From NCBI RefSeq assembly GCF_006363895.1, contig NZ_CP040953.1: a DNA stretch of 64,000 nt, one strand, 5' to 3'. The notes under the pieces were generated by a model that was not told the origin of the DNA, did no database searches, and worked only from the letters and a program-made list of their open reading frames with translations. This DNA is from Methylopumilus universalis. Its GTDB lineage: Bacteria; Pseudomonadota; Gammaproteobacteria; Burkholderiales; Methylophilaceae. The position numbers and the translations under genes were made by a program. Positions 37,409-45,786 of this stretch are shown here, piece by piece; the stretch's first letter is position 1; each line of letters starts with the position of its first letter.

Positions 37409-37894
37409 ATGGCTGAACGCAAAAATTACATTACTAAACAAGGATATCAGTGCCTAAAAGATGAGCTTGATTTTTTAGTCAAAGTTGATCGTCCTAAAGT
37501 AGTAGCAGACGTTTCCTGGGCAGCAAGCAATGGAGATCGCAGTGAGAATGGAGATTATATATATGGAAAAAAACGCCTCCGTCAGATAGATGCAAGAGCC
37601 AAATTCTTATTTGGTCGGATTGATGAAGCTGTAGTGATTGATCCATCTTCACAAGAACAGCAGGATAAGATTTTTTTTGGCGCGTGGATCACACTTCTTA
37701 ATGAGTCTGATAACTCAGAGCATCATTTTCGTATTGTAGGGCAAGATGAGATTGATACAGAAAAAGGCTTTATTAGTTGGGTTTCACCTATTGCTAAGGC
37801 GCTTTTAGGAAAAGCCTTAGATGATGAGGTAAAAGTCGAGACTCCGGGTGGCTTAGTTAATTTTAGAATTATTGATGTGTCGTATCATGAGTAA
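37409..37894 (+). CDS. greB: Transcription elongation factor GreB
   Basis: The 161-residue factor stimulates RNA cleavage by backtracked RNA polymerase. It has an N-terminal coiled coil with the acidic tip (ASNGDRSENGDYIYGKKRLRQID) and a C-terminal FKBP-like domain ending with ETPGGLVNFRIIDVSY. The conserved NYITKQGYQCLKDELDFL and VSWAASNGDRSENGDYIYGKKR mark it as GreB rather than GreA. Its 3' end overlaps the start of earP (ATGAGTAA). Confidence 0.95.
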   Translation: MAERKNYITKQGYQCLKDELDFLVKVDRPKVVADVSWAASNGDRSENGDYIYGKKRLRQIDARAKFLFGRIDEAVVIDPSSQEQQDKIFFGAWITLLNESDNSEHHFRIVGQDEIDTEKGFISWVSPIAKALLGKALDDEVKVETPGGLVNFRIIDVSYHE

Positions 37895-38987
37895 CAAAAG
37901 CCTTATAGCTTGTCATTTAATATGCAAGGTGATTGATTTTTTCGGTGATATTGGTGTTGCATGGCGCATAGCAAAACAACTCAAAGTTGATTTTAATATT
38001 GAGGTGCATCTCCTTGTGGATGATCTTATGACTTCTAGAAGGCTCATCCCTTCATTAGATATTTCCTTAAAAAAACAAACGGTCGATGGTATTACTATTC
38101 ATCATTGTGATTTTAGTGAAGATTCAAAATCACTTCCGCCACCTCCAGCTTTTGTATTTAATCTTTTTAATATTGATTTACCTAATGCCTATAAATTGCT
38201 TATGCAAAGCGAAAAGTCCAAATATATTGCCATTGAATATTTGTCAGCTGAGCCATGGGTCGAGAATTTTCATTTAAAACCTTCAATAGATCCTGAATCA
38301 GGCCTTATTAAAACTTTCTTTTATCCTGGCTTTACTGGTCAAACAGGCGGCCTCATCCGTGAGAAGGATTTACTATCGCGTCGAGAGTCTTTTGTTCAAG
38401 CTAATCGTGATAAATTTATTAAGTCATTTGGTGGAAATCCTAACCTCTATTCAATATCACTTTTTTATTACCCAATACAAAAAATTGAAGCTTTTTTAGA
38501 TGTTATGGAGCTTATGAAAAAGCCTATTCAATTTTTCATACCTCAATATTTATTTGATCTTTTAAAAGTAAAAAAGAATTATCAGTATCTTCATATCATT
38601 TCCTATCCATTTTTAAGCCACGATGATTTTGATGATCTACTTCGGTCATGTAATCTTAATTTTGTGCGCGGTGAAGATAGCTGGATAAGAGCAATTTGGG
38701 CTGGCAAACCTTTTATTTGGCAGCCATATATCCAAGAAAACAGTATCCATTTAATTAAACTAAAAGCTTTTTTGAAGAACTATTGTGGAGGTTGTGAACA
38801 AGAGTTATCAGAGGTTTTATTTAAAATGCATGACGATTGGTCGAATAATAAATTTAATGAAGCTTTATGGCGCGATTTTTTCAAAAATCAGTCTTCTTTG
38901 GAGTCTTTCGCATTGAAGCGAAGTCATCACTATTTCAAAGAGCCATCATTTGTCGAGAGTTTGGTTGATTATTGTTCTGAAACATAA
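37887..38987 (+). CDS. earP: EF-P arginine rhamnosyltransferase EarP
   Basis: This GT104-type glycosyltransferase uses dTDP-L-rhamnose to rhamnosylate Arg32 of EF-P. The ~366-residue protein starts with a CKVIDFFGDIGVAWRIAKQL segment typical of EarP and has FFYPGFTGQTGGLIRE, then the nucleotide-sugar binding FVRGEDSWIRAIWAGKPFIWQPY with the acidic catalytic-region residues. The ATG at 37887 overlaps the greB stop; TTG and ATG at 37872 and 37875 are less likely. Its target efp is the next gene. Confidence 0.95.
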   Translation: MSNKSLIACHLICKVIDFFGDIGVAWRIAKQLKVDFNIEVHLLVDDLMTSRRLIPSLDISLKKQTVDGITIHHCDFSEDSKSLPPPPAFVFNLFNIDLPNAYKLLMQSEKSKYIAIEYLSAEPWVENFHLKPSIDPESGLIKTFFYPGFTGQTGGLIREKDLLSRRESFVQANRDKFIKSFGGNPNLYSISLFYYPIQKIEAFLDVMELMKKPIQFFIPQYLFDLLKVKKNYQYLHIISYPFLSHDDFDDLLRSCNLNFVRGEDSWIRAIWAGKPFIWQPYIQENSIHLIKLKAFLKNYCGGCEQELSEVLFKMHDDWSNNKFNEALWRDFFKNQSSLESFALKRSHHYFKEPSFVESLVDYCSET

Positions 38988-39001
38988 TTTTCGAGTATAA
39001 T
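38972..39001 (+). promoter_or_regulatory. Probable sigma-70 promoter of efp
   Basis: TTGTTC at 38972-38977 and a perfect TATAAT at 38996-39001 are separated by 18 bases, inside and just past the end of earP. The efp ATG is 41 bases downstream and has its own AAGGA. This would let efp be expressed much more strongly than its modifier earP. Confidence 0.55.
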
Positions 39002-39042
39002 TTCTCCCTTTTATTTAGTAAGCATTCCCAAGGATCAATATT

Positions 39043-39600
39043 ATGAAAATCGCTCAAGAGCTTCGCGCTGGTAACGTTATTATGGTTGGCACTGACCCAA
39101 TGGTCATTTTAAAAGCTGAATATAATAAATCAGGTCGAAATTCAGCTGTGGTAAAGATGAAAATGAAAAATCTTTTGACTGAAGCGCCTAGTGAAAACGT
39201 TTATAACGCCAGTGATAAATTCGAAGTGATTGTGTTGGATAAAAAGGATGTTACTTATTCTTATTTTTCAGATCCTGCTTATGTGTTCATGGATGGTGAA
39301 TATAATCAATATGAAATTGATGCTGAAAATATGTCAGAAGCTTTAAATTTCTTAGAAGATGGCATGCCTTGCGAAGTTAAATTTTATAATGGGAAAGCTA
39401 TCTCTGTAGAGCTTCCAAATTCTGTTACCCGAGAAATTACTTACACCGAGCCTGCTGTAAAAGGCGACACTTCAGGTAAGGTAATGAAGCCAGCTAAAAT
39501 TAATACGGGCTTTGAAGTAATGGTGCCTTTATTCTGCAATACCGGTGACAAGATTGAAATTGATACGCGTACCTTAGAATACAAAAACCGCGTTTTATAA
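39043..39600 (+). CDS. efp: Translation elongation factor P
   Basis: EF-P relieves ribosome stalling at polyproline stretches. The 185-residue protein has the KOW-like N-terminal domain and two OB domains ending in the signature DKIEIDTRTLEYKNRVL. The loop reads NKSGRNSAV with arginine exactly at residue 32 (codon 39136-39138), the rhamnosylation type, in agreement with the upstream earP. AAGGA lies about 6 bases before the ATG. Two bases separate it from the convergent tldD. Confidence 0.98.
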   Translation: MKIAQELRAGNVIMVGTDPMVILKAEYNKSGRNSAVVKMKMKNLLTEAPSENVYNASDKFEVIVLDKKDVTYSYFSDPAYVFMDGEYNQYEIDAENMSEALNFLEDGMPCEVKFYNGKAISVELPNSVTREITYTEPAVKGDTSGKVMKPAKINTGFEVMVPLFCNTGDKIEIDTRTLEYKNRVL

Positions 39601-39602
39601 TC

Positions 39603-41039
39603 CTAAGCAGTTCCACCTACAACTAAACTGTCAATCTTGATAGTGGGTTGGCCTACACCTACAGGAACACTTTGACCTTCTTTACCGCAGGTTCCTACTC
39701 CTGAATCCAAAGACATATCATTGCCAATCATACTGACTTTCTTTAATACTTCAGGGCCATTTCCTATCAACGTTGCGCCCTTGACTGGATAGAGTAGTTT
39801 CCCGTCTTCAATCATCCAAGCTTCAGCTGCAGAAAATACAAACTTTCCGCTTGTGATGTCTACTTGGCCGCCGCCAAAATTAACTGCATAAATTCCTTTT
39901 TTTACTGACTTGATAATTTCTTCCGGAGTTTTTGTACCATTTAGCATATAAGTATTTGTCATTCTTGGCATAGGTAAATGTGCATATGATTCTCTTCTTG
40001 CGTTTCCAGTAATAGGCATATTCATGAGTCTCGCATTTAATGTATCTTGAATATAGCCTTTTAGAATGCCATTTTCAATAAGCACTGTTCTTTGTGTTTC
40101 ATTACCTTCATCGTCAATATTAAGTGACCCTCGTCGATCCTTAATAGTGCCGTCATCAACGACAGTAATATCTTTTGCAGCAACTTGTGTACCAATTTTA
40201 TTGCTAAATGCGGAGCTACCTTTTCGATTGAAGTCACCTTCGAGACCATGACCAATAGCTTCGTGAAGAAGAATACCAGGCCATCCGGGACCCAAGACAA
40301 CTGTCATACTTCCAGCAGGAGCGGGCTTAGCATTTAAGTTGGTTGTGGCTTGGTGAACCGCTTCTTGCGCATATTGTTTTAATATTTCGTCTGAGAAATA
40401 TTCAAATCCAAAACGTCCACCACCCCCTGATGAGCCTTGCTCTCTTTTTCCATTCGATTCTGCAATAACATTAATAGATAATCTTACTAAAGGCCTAATA
40501 TCAGCAGCAATTTTTTGTTCATTATTGATCACTAAAATTACTTCATACTCCCCAGCAATTGAAGCTGTTACTTTAGTAATCCGCTCATCCATTTTTTTAG
40601 CAAAATTTTCTATTTTTTCAAGAATCTTAATTTTTGTTTCTGCAGGAACGGCCGAGAGAGGATCTTGACCCCCATATAAATTAGAAGTTATTTTTGGATG
40701 ATCTAGTTTATGAATTTGATTTAAGTTTTTCGAAGCAATGGCTTTAGCAATACTTGAAGAAGATAAGAGAGCTTCAATAGAGATATCATCTGAATAAGCA
40801 AATGCAGATTTATCTTTATTAACTGCTCTAACACCAACACCTTGATCGATTGAGAAGCTCCCTGACTTAACTTGACCCTCTTCAAGACCCCAATATTCAT
40901 TTTTTGTGTATTGAAAATATAGGTCTGCATAATCGACACCATGAGCCATCATGCCATTAAGTATTTTATTTAGATCGTTAATTTCAATGCCAGATTGCGA
41001 AAGAAGTAAATTTTTTGCATGAGAAATTTTATGTTCCAT
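39603..41039 (-). CDS. tldD: Metalloprotease TldD
   Basis: TldD forms a heterodimer with TldE/PmbA and degrades unfolded peptides or antitoxins such as CcdA. The 478-residue protein has the zinc motif LLHEAIGHGLEGD (HExxxH) about residue 260, EQGSSGGGGRFGFEYF before it, and C-terminal ...GKEGQSVPVGVGQPTIKI containing the conserved metal-site Cys region. No tldE lies in the window, as expected since it is normally unlinked. It follows the nitrilase-family gene by 8 bases. Confidence 0.95.
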   Translation of the reverse strand: MEHKISHAKNLLLSQSGIEINDLNKILNGMMAHGVDYADLYFQYTKNEYWGLEEGQVKSGSFSIDQGVGVRAVNKDKSAFAYSDDISIEALLSSSSIAKAIASKNLNQIHKLDHPKITSNLYGGQDPLSAVPAETKIKILEKIENFAKKMDERITKVTASIAGEYEVILVINNEQKIAADIRPLVRLSINVIAESNGKREQGSSGGGGRFGFEYFSDEILKQYAQEAVHQATTNLNAKPAPAGSMTVVLGPGWPGILLHEAIGHGLEGDFNRKGSSAFSNKIGTQVAAKDITVVDDGTIKDRRGSLNIDDEGNETQRTVLIENGILKGYIQDTLNARLMNMPITGNARRESYAHLPMPRMTNTYMLNGTKTPEEIIKSVKKGIYAVNFGGGQVDITSGKFVFSAAEAWMIEDGKLLYPVKGATLIGNGPEVLKKVSMIGNDMSLDSGVGTCGKEGQSVPVGVGQPTIKIDSLVVGGTA

Positions 41040-41047
41040 AAGAAGTA

Positions 41048-41902
41048 TTATTTTATAGTTCGATGTTTAAGAGCAGGCAAAGATTTGCGAATGGATTTGA
41101 TATATTCTTTGTTAAGATATCCCGCAATTACTCCAGAGCCTCGCGACAGACGATCTAATATAGTGCCCCATGGATCAACAATAAGTGAGTTACCATGTGT
41201 TTCTCTTCCAGATAGGTGATAGCCACCCTGAGCAGGCGCTAACACATAACATTGATTCTCTATAGCTCTTGCTCGAATCAGAATTTCCCAGTGAGCCTTT
41301 CCGGTCGTTTCTGTAAAAGCTGATGGAATTACTAGAAGGTCGATTTCCTTCATTGCTCGAAATAATTCTGGAAATCGAAGGTCATAACAAATCGCGATTC
41401 CAATTTTACCAAATGGAGAGTCGACAACTACAACATCAGAACCCGCTTCAATTAATTTATCTTCTCGATAAAATTCCTCACCCATATCAAATCCAAAAAG
41501 ATGTATTTTGTCGTAGCGATGAACTAAATTTCCTTTGTCATCATAAATTAAACAACTATTTCTGATTTTATTTTTATCTTTCGAAACTAAAGGAATAGAA
41601 CCACCAATAATCCACACTTTATTTTTTTTGGCTTGCTTTGATAGGAAGGATTGAACGAGGCCGTGATCAGGCTTCTCCTTCGCCTTTAATTTTTCAGAGT
41701 CCTTAGAACTCATAATAGAGAAATACTCAGGGAGGGCAATAAGTTTAGCGCCTTGATTAGCGGCAATTGTAATTAAATTTTCAGCTTCATTAAGGTTTGA
41801 TTTGATATCTGGCCCAGATGCCATTTGTATCCCTGCAATTTTTACGATATCTTTATTAACTAATCTTGCTTTAGTCGTTTTTATTTTAGATTTAATTGCC
41901 AT
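41048..41902 (-). CDS. Carbon-nitrogen hydrolase (Nit family amidase)
   Basis: The 284-residue cytoplasmic amidase shows the catalytic triad of the nitrilase superfamily: Glu in ALPEYFS, Lys in RYDKIHLFGFDMG and Cys in IAICYDLRFPELFR. It resembles Nit1/NitA proteins that hydrolyse deaminated glutathione, a repair reaction. The YhdP-like gene, this gene and tldD are nearly touching and probably form one operon, an order often met in betaproteobacteria. Confidence 0.88.
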   Translation of the reverse strand: MAIKSKIKTTKARLVNKDIVKIAGIQMASGPDIKSNLNEAENLITIAANQGAKLIALPEYFSIMSSKDSEKLKAKEKPDHGLVQSFLSKQAKKNKVWIIGGSIPLVSKDKNKIRNSCLIYDDKGNLVHRYDKIHLFGFDMGEEFYREDKLIEAGSDVVVVDSPFGKIGIAICYDLRFPELFRAMKEIDLLVIPSAFTETTGKAHWEILIRARAIENQCYVLAPAQGGYHLSGRETHGNSLIVDPWGTILDRLSRGSGVIAGYLNKEYIKSIRKSLPALKHRTIK

Positions 41903-41904
41903 TT

Positions 41905-44900
41905 TTATTTTTTATCATTAAATAAGTTTTTGGTATTATCAATTGTCGTTTTAATTTTATCTGACGCAGAATTATTTACTTCTTCTGGATTTTCCCATGT
42001 ACCAATAATTCTATATTCAGAGGTCAGTACTTTGTTAAGAGGATCTTTAAGTATTTTTTGTGCAATAAATGCTGCCGCTCCTACAAGCGGACCTCCTGCA
42101 AGAGCTGCAATAGAAAGGCTATCGCTAATATGAGGGGTAACCTTCACGTTTAAATCTTGAGTTTCATGGATAATATTTGTTTCGCCAGTCATAAATACTT
42201 CAGCCGCCGGGCCATTCATTCTAAAATTACTTGTTTTCATGATGCCATTACTTACTCGAACAGAAGCATTCATAGTATCAAGCACAAATCCGCTGCCAAA
42301 TAAATCTCTGAAATCTAAACTAAGTCTTCTAGGTAAGCTTTGCAGGGTAACAAGGCCAAAGAGTCTTCCTATACCAGGCTCGACTTTTTGAATTGTTCCT
42401 TTACGCACGTCAAGGTTAAATGATCCATCCACTTTGGTTTTATCGAAGGACAAAGGATTGCCTGACCATCTAAATTGACCAGATAAGTCAGCTTCCCCAT
42501 CTTTTACAAAATTTGGATAGCCAAGGAAATTAAGTGTATCGCCAAGATTATCAATCTTCCAGCTAAAGTTAATATTTGATTTTGAGTTCTTATTCCAATC
42601 TACCCACTCTCCATCTGCTTGAAAAATATTTTTATCATTCACAATCTTAAATTTTTGAATATTAATATTTTGTTTTGAAGTATTAGAAACAAGTTCAAGT
42701 TTTCCAACTTTTTTGCCGTCTAACTCAAGCGAATCAATTTTAATGTCTAAATTAGGTACTTTTTGATTGGTTGCACTTTGAGTTGAAGATATTTTTTTAA
42801 TTTCGGCTGGTATCTTGAGTTTATTTAATCTGGCTATTAGTTTGTTATCCTTTTCAGCCCACAAAAGATTGCCTGATGTTTCATTGGAATTTATTTTAAA
42901 TTTTGTGCTGCCATTAGCTGGTGCTATTTCTATTTTGATATTACTAAATCGCCTATCAAAGAGATCAGCATTTTTGAGCGCTATATCAGCTTTGTCAATT
43001 TTAAAGCCACTGGCACTATCTCCTCCACTATAGATACTTATAATGTCATCTAAGTTTACATAGGGTAAATTAGCTTTGAGATAAAGTCCTTTTTGCGAAT
43101 TTGTTTTAATGTCTGAGTTAATTGATATATAGCCCTTATCAACTGACATGAGGTTATTTTTTTCTATGCGAGTGATTTTTGAATTCACAATATTGCTATA
43201 TTTAAATTCAATTTCATCATTTTTTGTATTATTCTGTTTTTTAGTAAAATAGAATTTTTCTTCCTTATCGCGTGCTTTATTAAATGGAGCAGGGTAGTTC
43301 ATCTCAATTCCTTTTAGATCGGAAGATAATTGTATATTGAGTAAAGGTTTTTTATATTCCACTAGTCCTTCCCAATTAGCCGATCCATTTAATTTAGAAA
43401 AACTTGTCCCTAATTTTTCTTCTATACCCTTGTCAGTAAAGGTACCATTTAATTTCACCTTAATAGCCTTGCTTGAGTCTGCAATAAGTAAAATATTAGT
43501 GTTGCCTCCAAACATGTTGCCAGTGAGATTTTCAGTTTTAACATTTTTTTCATCAAAACTTACTAAGCCCTTTATTTTTTCGATTTTTGGAATCCCCATT
43601 GATGGATTGGTTAGGTTGCTATCTAAAAATTGGTAATTACCTTTAAAAGTAATGGCGTCAAGATTATCCATAGGGATATCAATATTTACTTTGAGTCTTC
43701 CTTCTCCAGAACCAGTTGCTTCATCAAATAAATGTTGAACAGATTCTTTTATAGGACTGTTATTAATGAATTTAATAGCTTCACGTGTTGGGCTATTTAG
43801 CGTGCTTTGCAGATTCAGTATGGGATGCTCGATCGCTATTGCAGGAATAGTTGTTTTAAGCTCTTTAATTGTGTTACCTAGGAATTGACCTTTCTTGCTT
43901 AGCAATTCGAAAGTCCCAGCATTGACTGACGCATTAAAATCAAATTTTTCAATAACTGGCCATCCCGTGCCATATTCGATCAAGGTATTTTTCCCTGTGG
44001 TTGTAACAATAAAGTTACCTTTATTGGGATCGGGACGGTTCTGCGCATCAACAAATGGGAAATCGGCTGACAAACCTTTAATTGAAACTAAAGTATTTTC
44101 TAAGCTGCCCTCAAGGAGTGAGGTGTCAAGCCAGTGAAGACTTTCGGCTCCTATTGTTTTTGGGTAATAAGTTTTTGCATGTTTTAAGTCTATAAAAGGA
44201 ATTGAAGCCTGAATATCCAAATAAGTTTCTTTTTGAGACATCTGTTTGATGCTGCCATTAATTGAACCATTAATAAATGGATTATTAAAGCTAATATTTT
44301 TAAACATTAAATAATTTTTTGTCCATTTTAAATCACCATGTAAATCATTAAATTTGAGTGCTTCTCTAAATAATTTATTGTATGTAAGTGAAACATCAGT
44401 TGATTTAAATTTTAAAGAGCCATCTTCATTAGATAGATGAATCGAGCCTGTTAGATTTTCGAATCCTGGTAAATCTTCAAAAGTTTTTAAGCTTAATTTA
44501 TCAAATTGAGCTTTGAGGCTTAATTCAATATTTTTATTGTCCATCCACTTAAGATCGACGTTAGTAAGTGAGCCCGATGGTTGGATTGTACTAACTTTAT
44601 TTTTAACATCATCAAAGTAAGGAATTGTTTGAAGTATTTCATTTGCTGCATCGAGCTGAATCTTATTTATTTTAAGAGAGAAGGCAGTTGGTTTATTCGT
44701 TTCAGTTGAAATGGTAATAGCCGTATTGGCATTTTCAATATTAATTCCATTATTTGTAAGGAGATAAAGATTTTCAAATACAACTTCGTGACCAACCTTA
44801 TTCGAAAGCCAAGTAACATTACCTGAAAAATTCTTCAGATTAAGTTCATTTTTATTAGCTTGATTTAATTCAGTTTTAAAATTTGTGAGCTTGATTGATG

Positions 44901-45732
44901 CTTTAATTTTAGCGATTGCTGCATTAGTAATACTTGCAGTTAAATTTAAATCGCCAGTGCCAGCATTAATTTTTATTGGGTAGTTCACCCAGGGCGTATA
45001 AGCTGACAGATTGATGTTGCCAGCTTTAATTTTAACTTCAGAATCCCAGGAATTAATATCTTCGATTTTTTTCGCATAAATTTTTCCGCTAAGACCAATA
45101 AATTGGTTATCACTATTGCTGATTCTAAAATTGACATCGAATTTATGTTGACCAATGAGCTCGATGATAAAAGGTGTTTTATAGCTAAAATTTAAATCTT
45201 TTAGCGTGAGCATTGGTGCTTGTTTATATTCATCCAGCCAATCAATCTCGCCTTGCTCGATAGACACTTTCTTCTGGTTAAGAAGCCAGTTTGTTAATTT
45301 ATTATTAGCAGGACCATCAATAGGTATGCCGCCAATAAAAATTTTATTAGTCATATCTCGTCGGATTAGAAGTTTAGGCGTTTTTAATTTTATTTCAGAA
45401 AGTGTTGGGCTTAAATAAAATGGACTTAACCAAGAAAAGTCAGCACTAATTTTTTGCAGCGCTAGGGTTGTATTATTTTGACTGTCATAAAATACAACTT
45501 CATTTAAGGCAAACTCCGGATTTATAAAATCCCATCGACCTTCAAGTGAATTTATTTTGATCGTTTGCCCTGTTGCCTCTGAAGCAAGAATTTCAATCCT
45601 TGATTTATAGTTATTTAAATTAGGCTTAATATAAAATTGAAATGCAAGGCTAGAGATAACGATAAAAAAGAGATAGGTAATGACGAATGCAATACCTATT
45701 TTTTTTGCGTAAGGAATTAATTTTTGTTTCAT
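41905..45732 (-). CDS. YhdP/AsmA-like phospholipid-transport family protein (DUF3971)
   Basis: The 1275-residue envelope protein has one N-terminal membrane span (residues ~10-33) and an enormous periplasmic region made of repeating beta-strand segments. The C-terminal AsmA-like part includes SLSIAALAGGPLVGAAAFIAQK and EYRIIGTWENPEEV. By analogy with E. coli YhdP, which bridges inner and outer membranes in phospholipid transport, it is likely a lipid-bridge protein. Length is close to E. coli YhdP (about 1266). Two bases separate it from the Nit gene. Confidence 0.9.
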   Translation of the reverse strand: MKQKLIPYAKKIGIAFVITYLFFIVISSLAFQFYIKPNLNNYKSRIEILASEATGQTIKINSLEGRWDFINPEFALNEVVFYDSQNNTTLALQKISADFSWLSPFYLSPTLSEIKLKTPKLLIRRDMTNKIFIGGIPIDGPANNKLTNWLLNQKKVSIEQGEIDWLDEYKQAPMLTLKDLNFSYKTPFIIELIGQHKFDVNFRISNSDNQFIGLSGKIYAKKIEDINSWDSEVKIKAGNINLSAYTPWVNYPIKINAGTGDLNLTASITNAAIAKIKASIKLTNFKTELNQANKNELNLKNFSGNVTWLSNKVGHEVVFENLYLLTNNGINIENANTAITISTETNKPTAFSLKINKIQLDAANEILQTIPYFDDVKNKVSTIQPSGSLTNVDLKWMDNKNIELSLKAQFDKLSLKTFEDLPGFENLTGSIHLSNEDGSLKFKSTDVSLTYNKLFREALKFNDLHGDLKWTKNYLMFKNISFNNPFINGSINGSIKQMSQKETYLDIQASIPFIDLKHAKTYYPKTIGAESLHWLDTSLLEGSLENTLVSIKGLSADFPFVDAQNRPDPNKGNFIVTTTGKNTLIEYGTGWPVIEKFDFNASVNAGTFELLSKKGQFLGNTIKELKTTIPAIAIEHPILNLQSTLNSPTREAIKFINNSPIKESVQHLFDEATGSGEGRLKVNIDIPMDNLDAITFKGNYQFLDSNLTNPSMGIPKIEKIKGLVSFDEKNVKTENLTGNMFGGNTNILLIADSSKAIKVKLNGTFTDKGIEEKLGTSFSKLNGSANWEGLVEYKKPLLNIQLSSDLKGIEMNYPAPFNKARDKEEKFYFTKKQNNTKNDEIEFKYSNIVNSKITRIEKNNLMSVDKGYISINSDIKTNSQKGLYLKANLPYVNLDDIISIYSGGDSASGFKIDKADIALKNADLFDRRFSNIKIEIAPANGSTKFKINSNETSGNLLWAEKDNKLIARLNKLKIPAEIKKISSTQSATNQKVPNLDIKIDSLELDGKKVGKLELVSNTSKQNINIQKFKIVNDKNIFQADGEWVDWNKNSKSNINFSWKIDNLGDTLNFLGYPNFVKDGEADLSGQFRWSGNPLSFDKTKVDGSFNLDVRKGTIQKVEPGIGRLFGLVTLQSLPRRLSLDFRDLFGSGFVLDTMNASVRVSNGIMKTSNFRMNGPAAEVFMTGETNIIHETQDLNVKVTPHISDSLSIAALAGGPLVGAAAFIAQKILKDPLNKVLTSEYRIIGTWENPEEVNNSASDKIKTTIDNTKNLFNDKK

Positions 45733-45786
45733 TGGTCTTTCTTAAACGTACTTAAACTTAAACCGCTTACGCTATTTTACTTTAAA

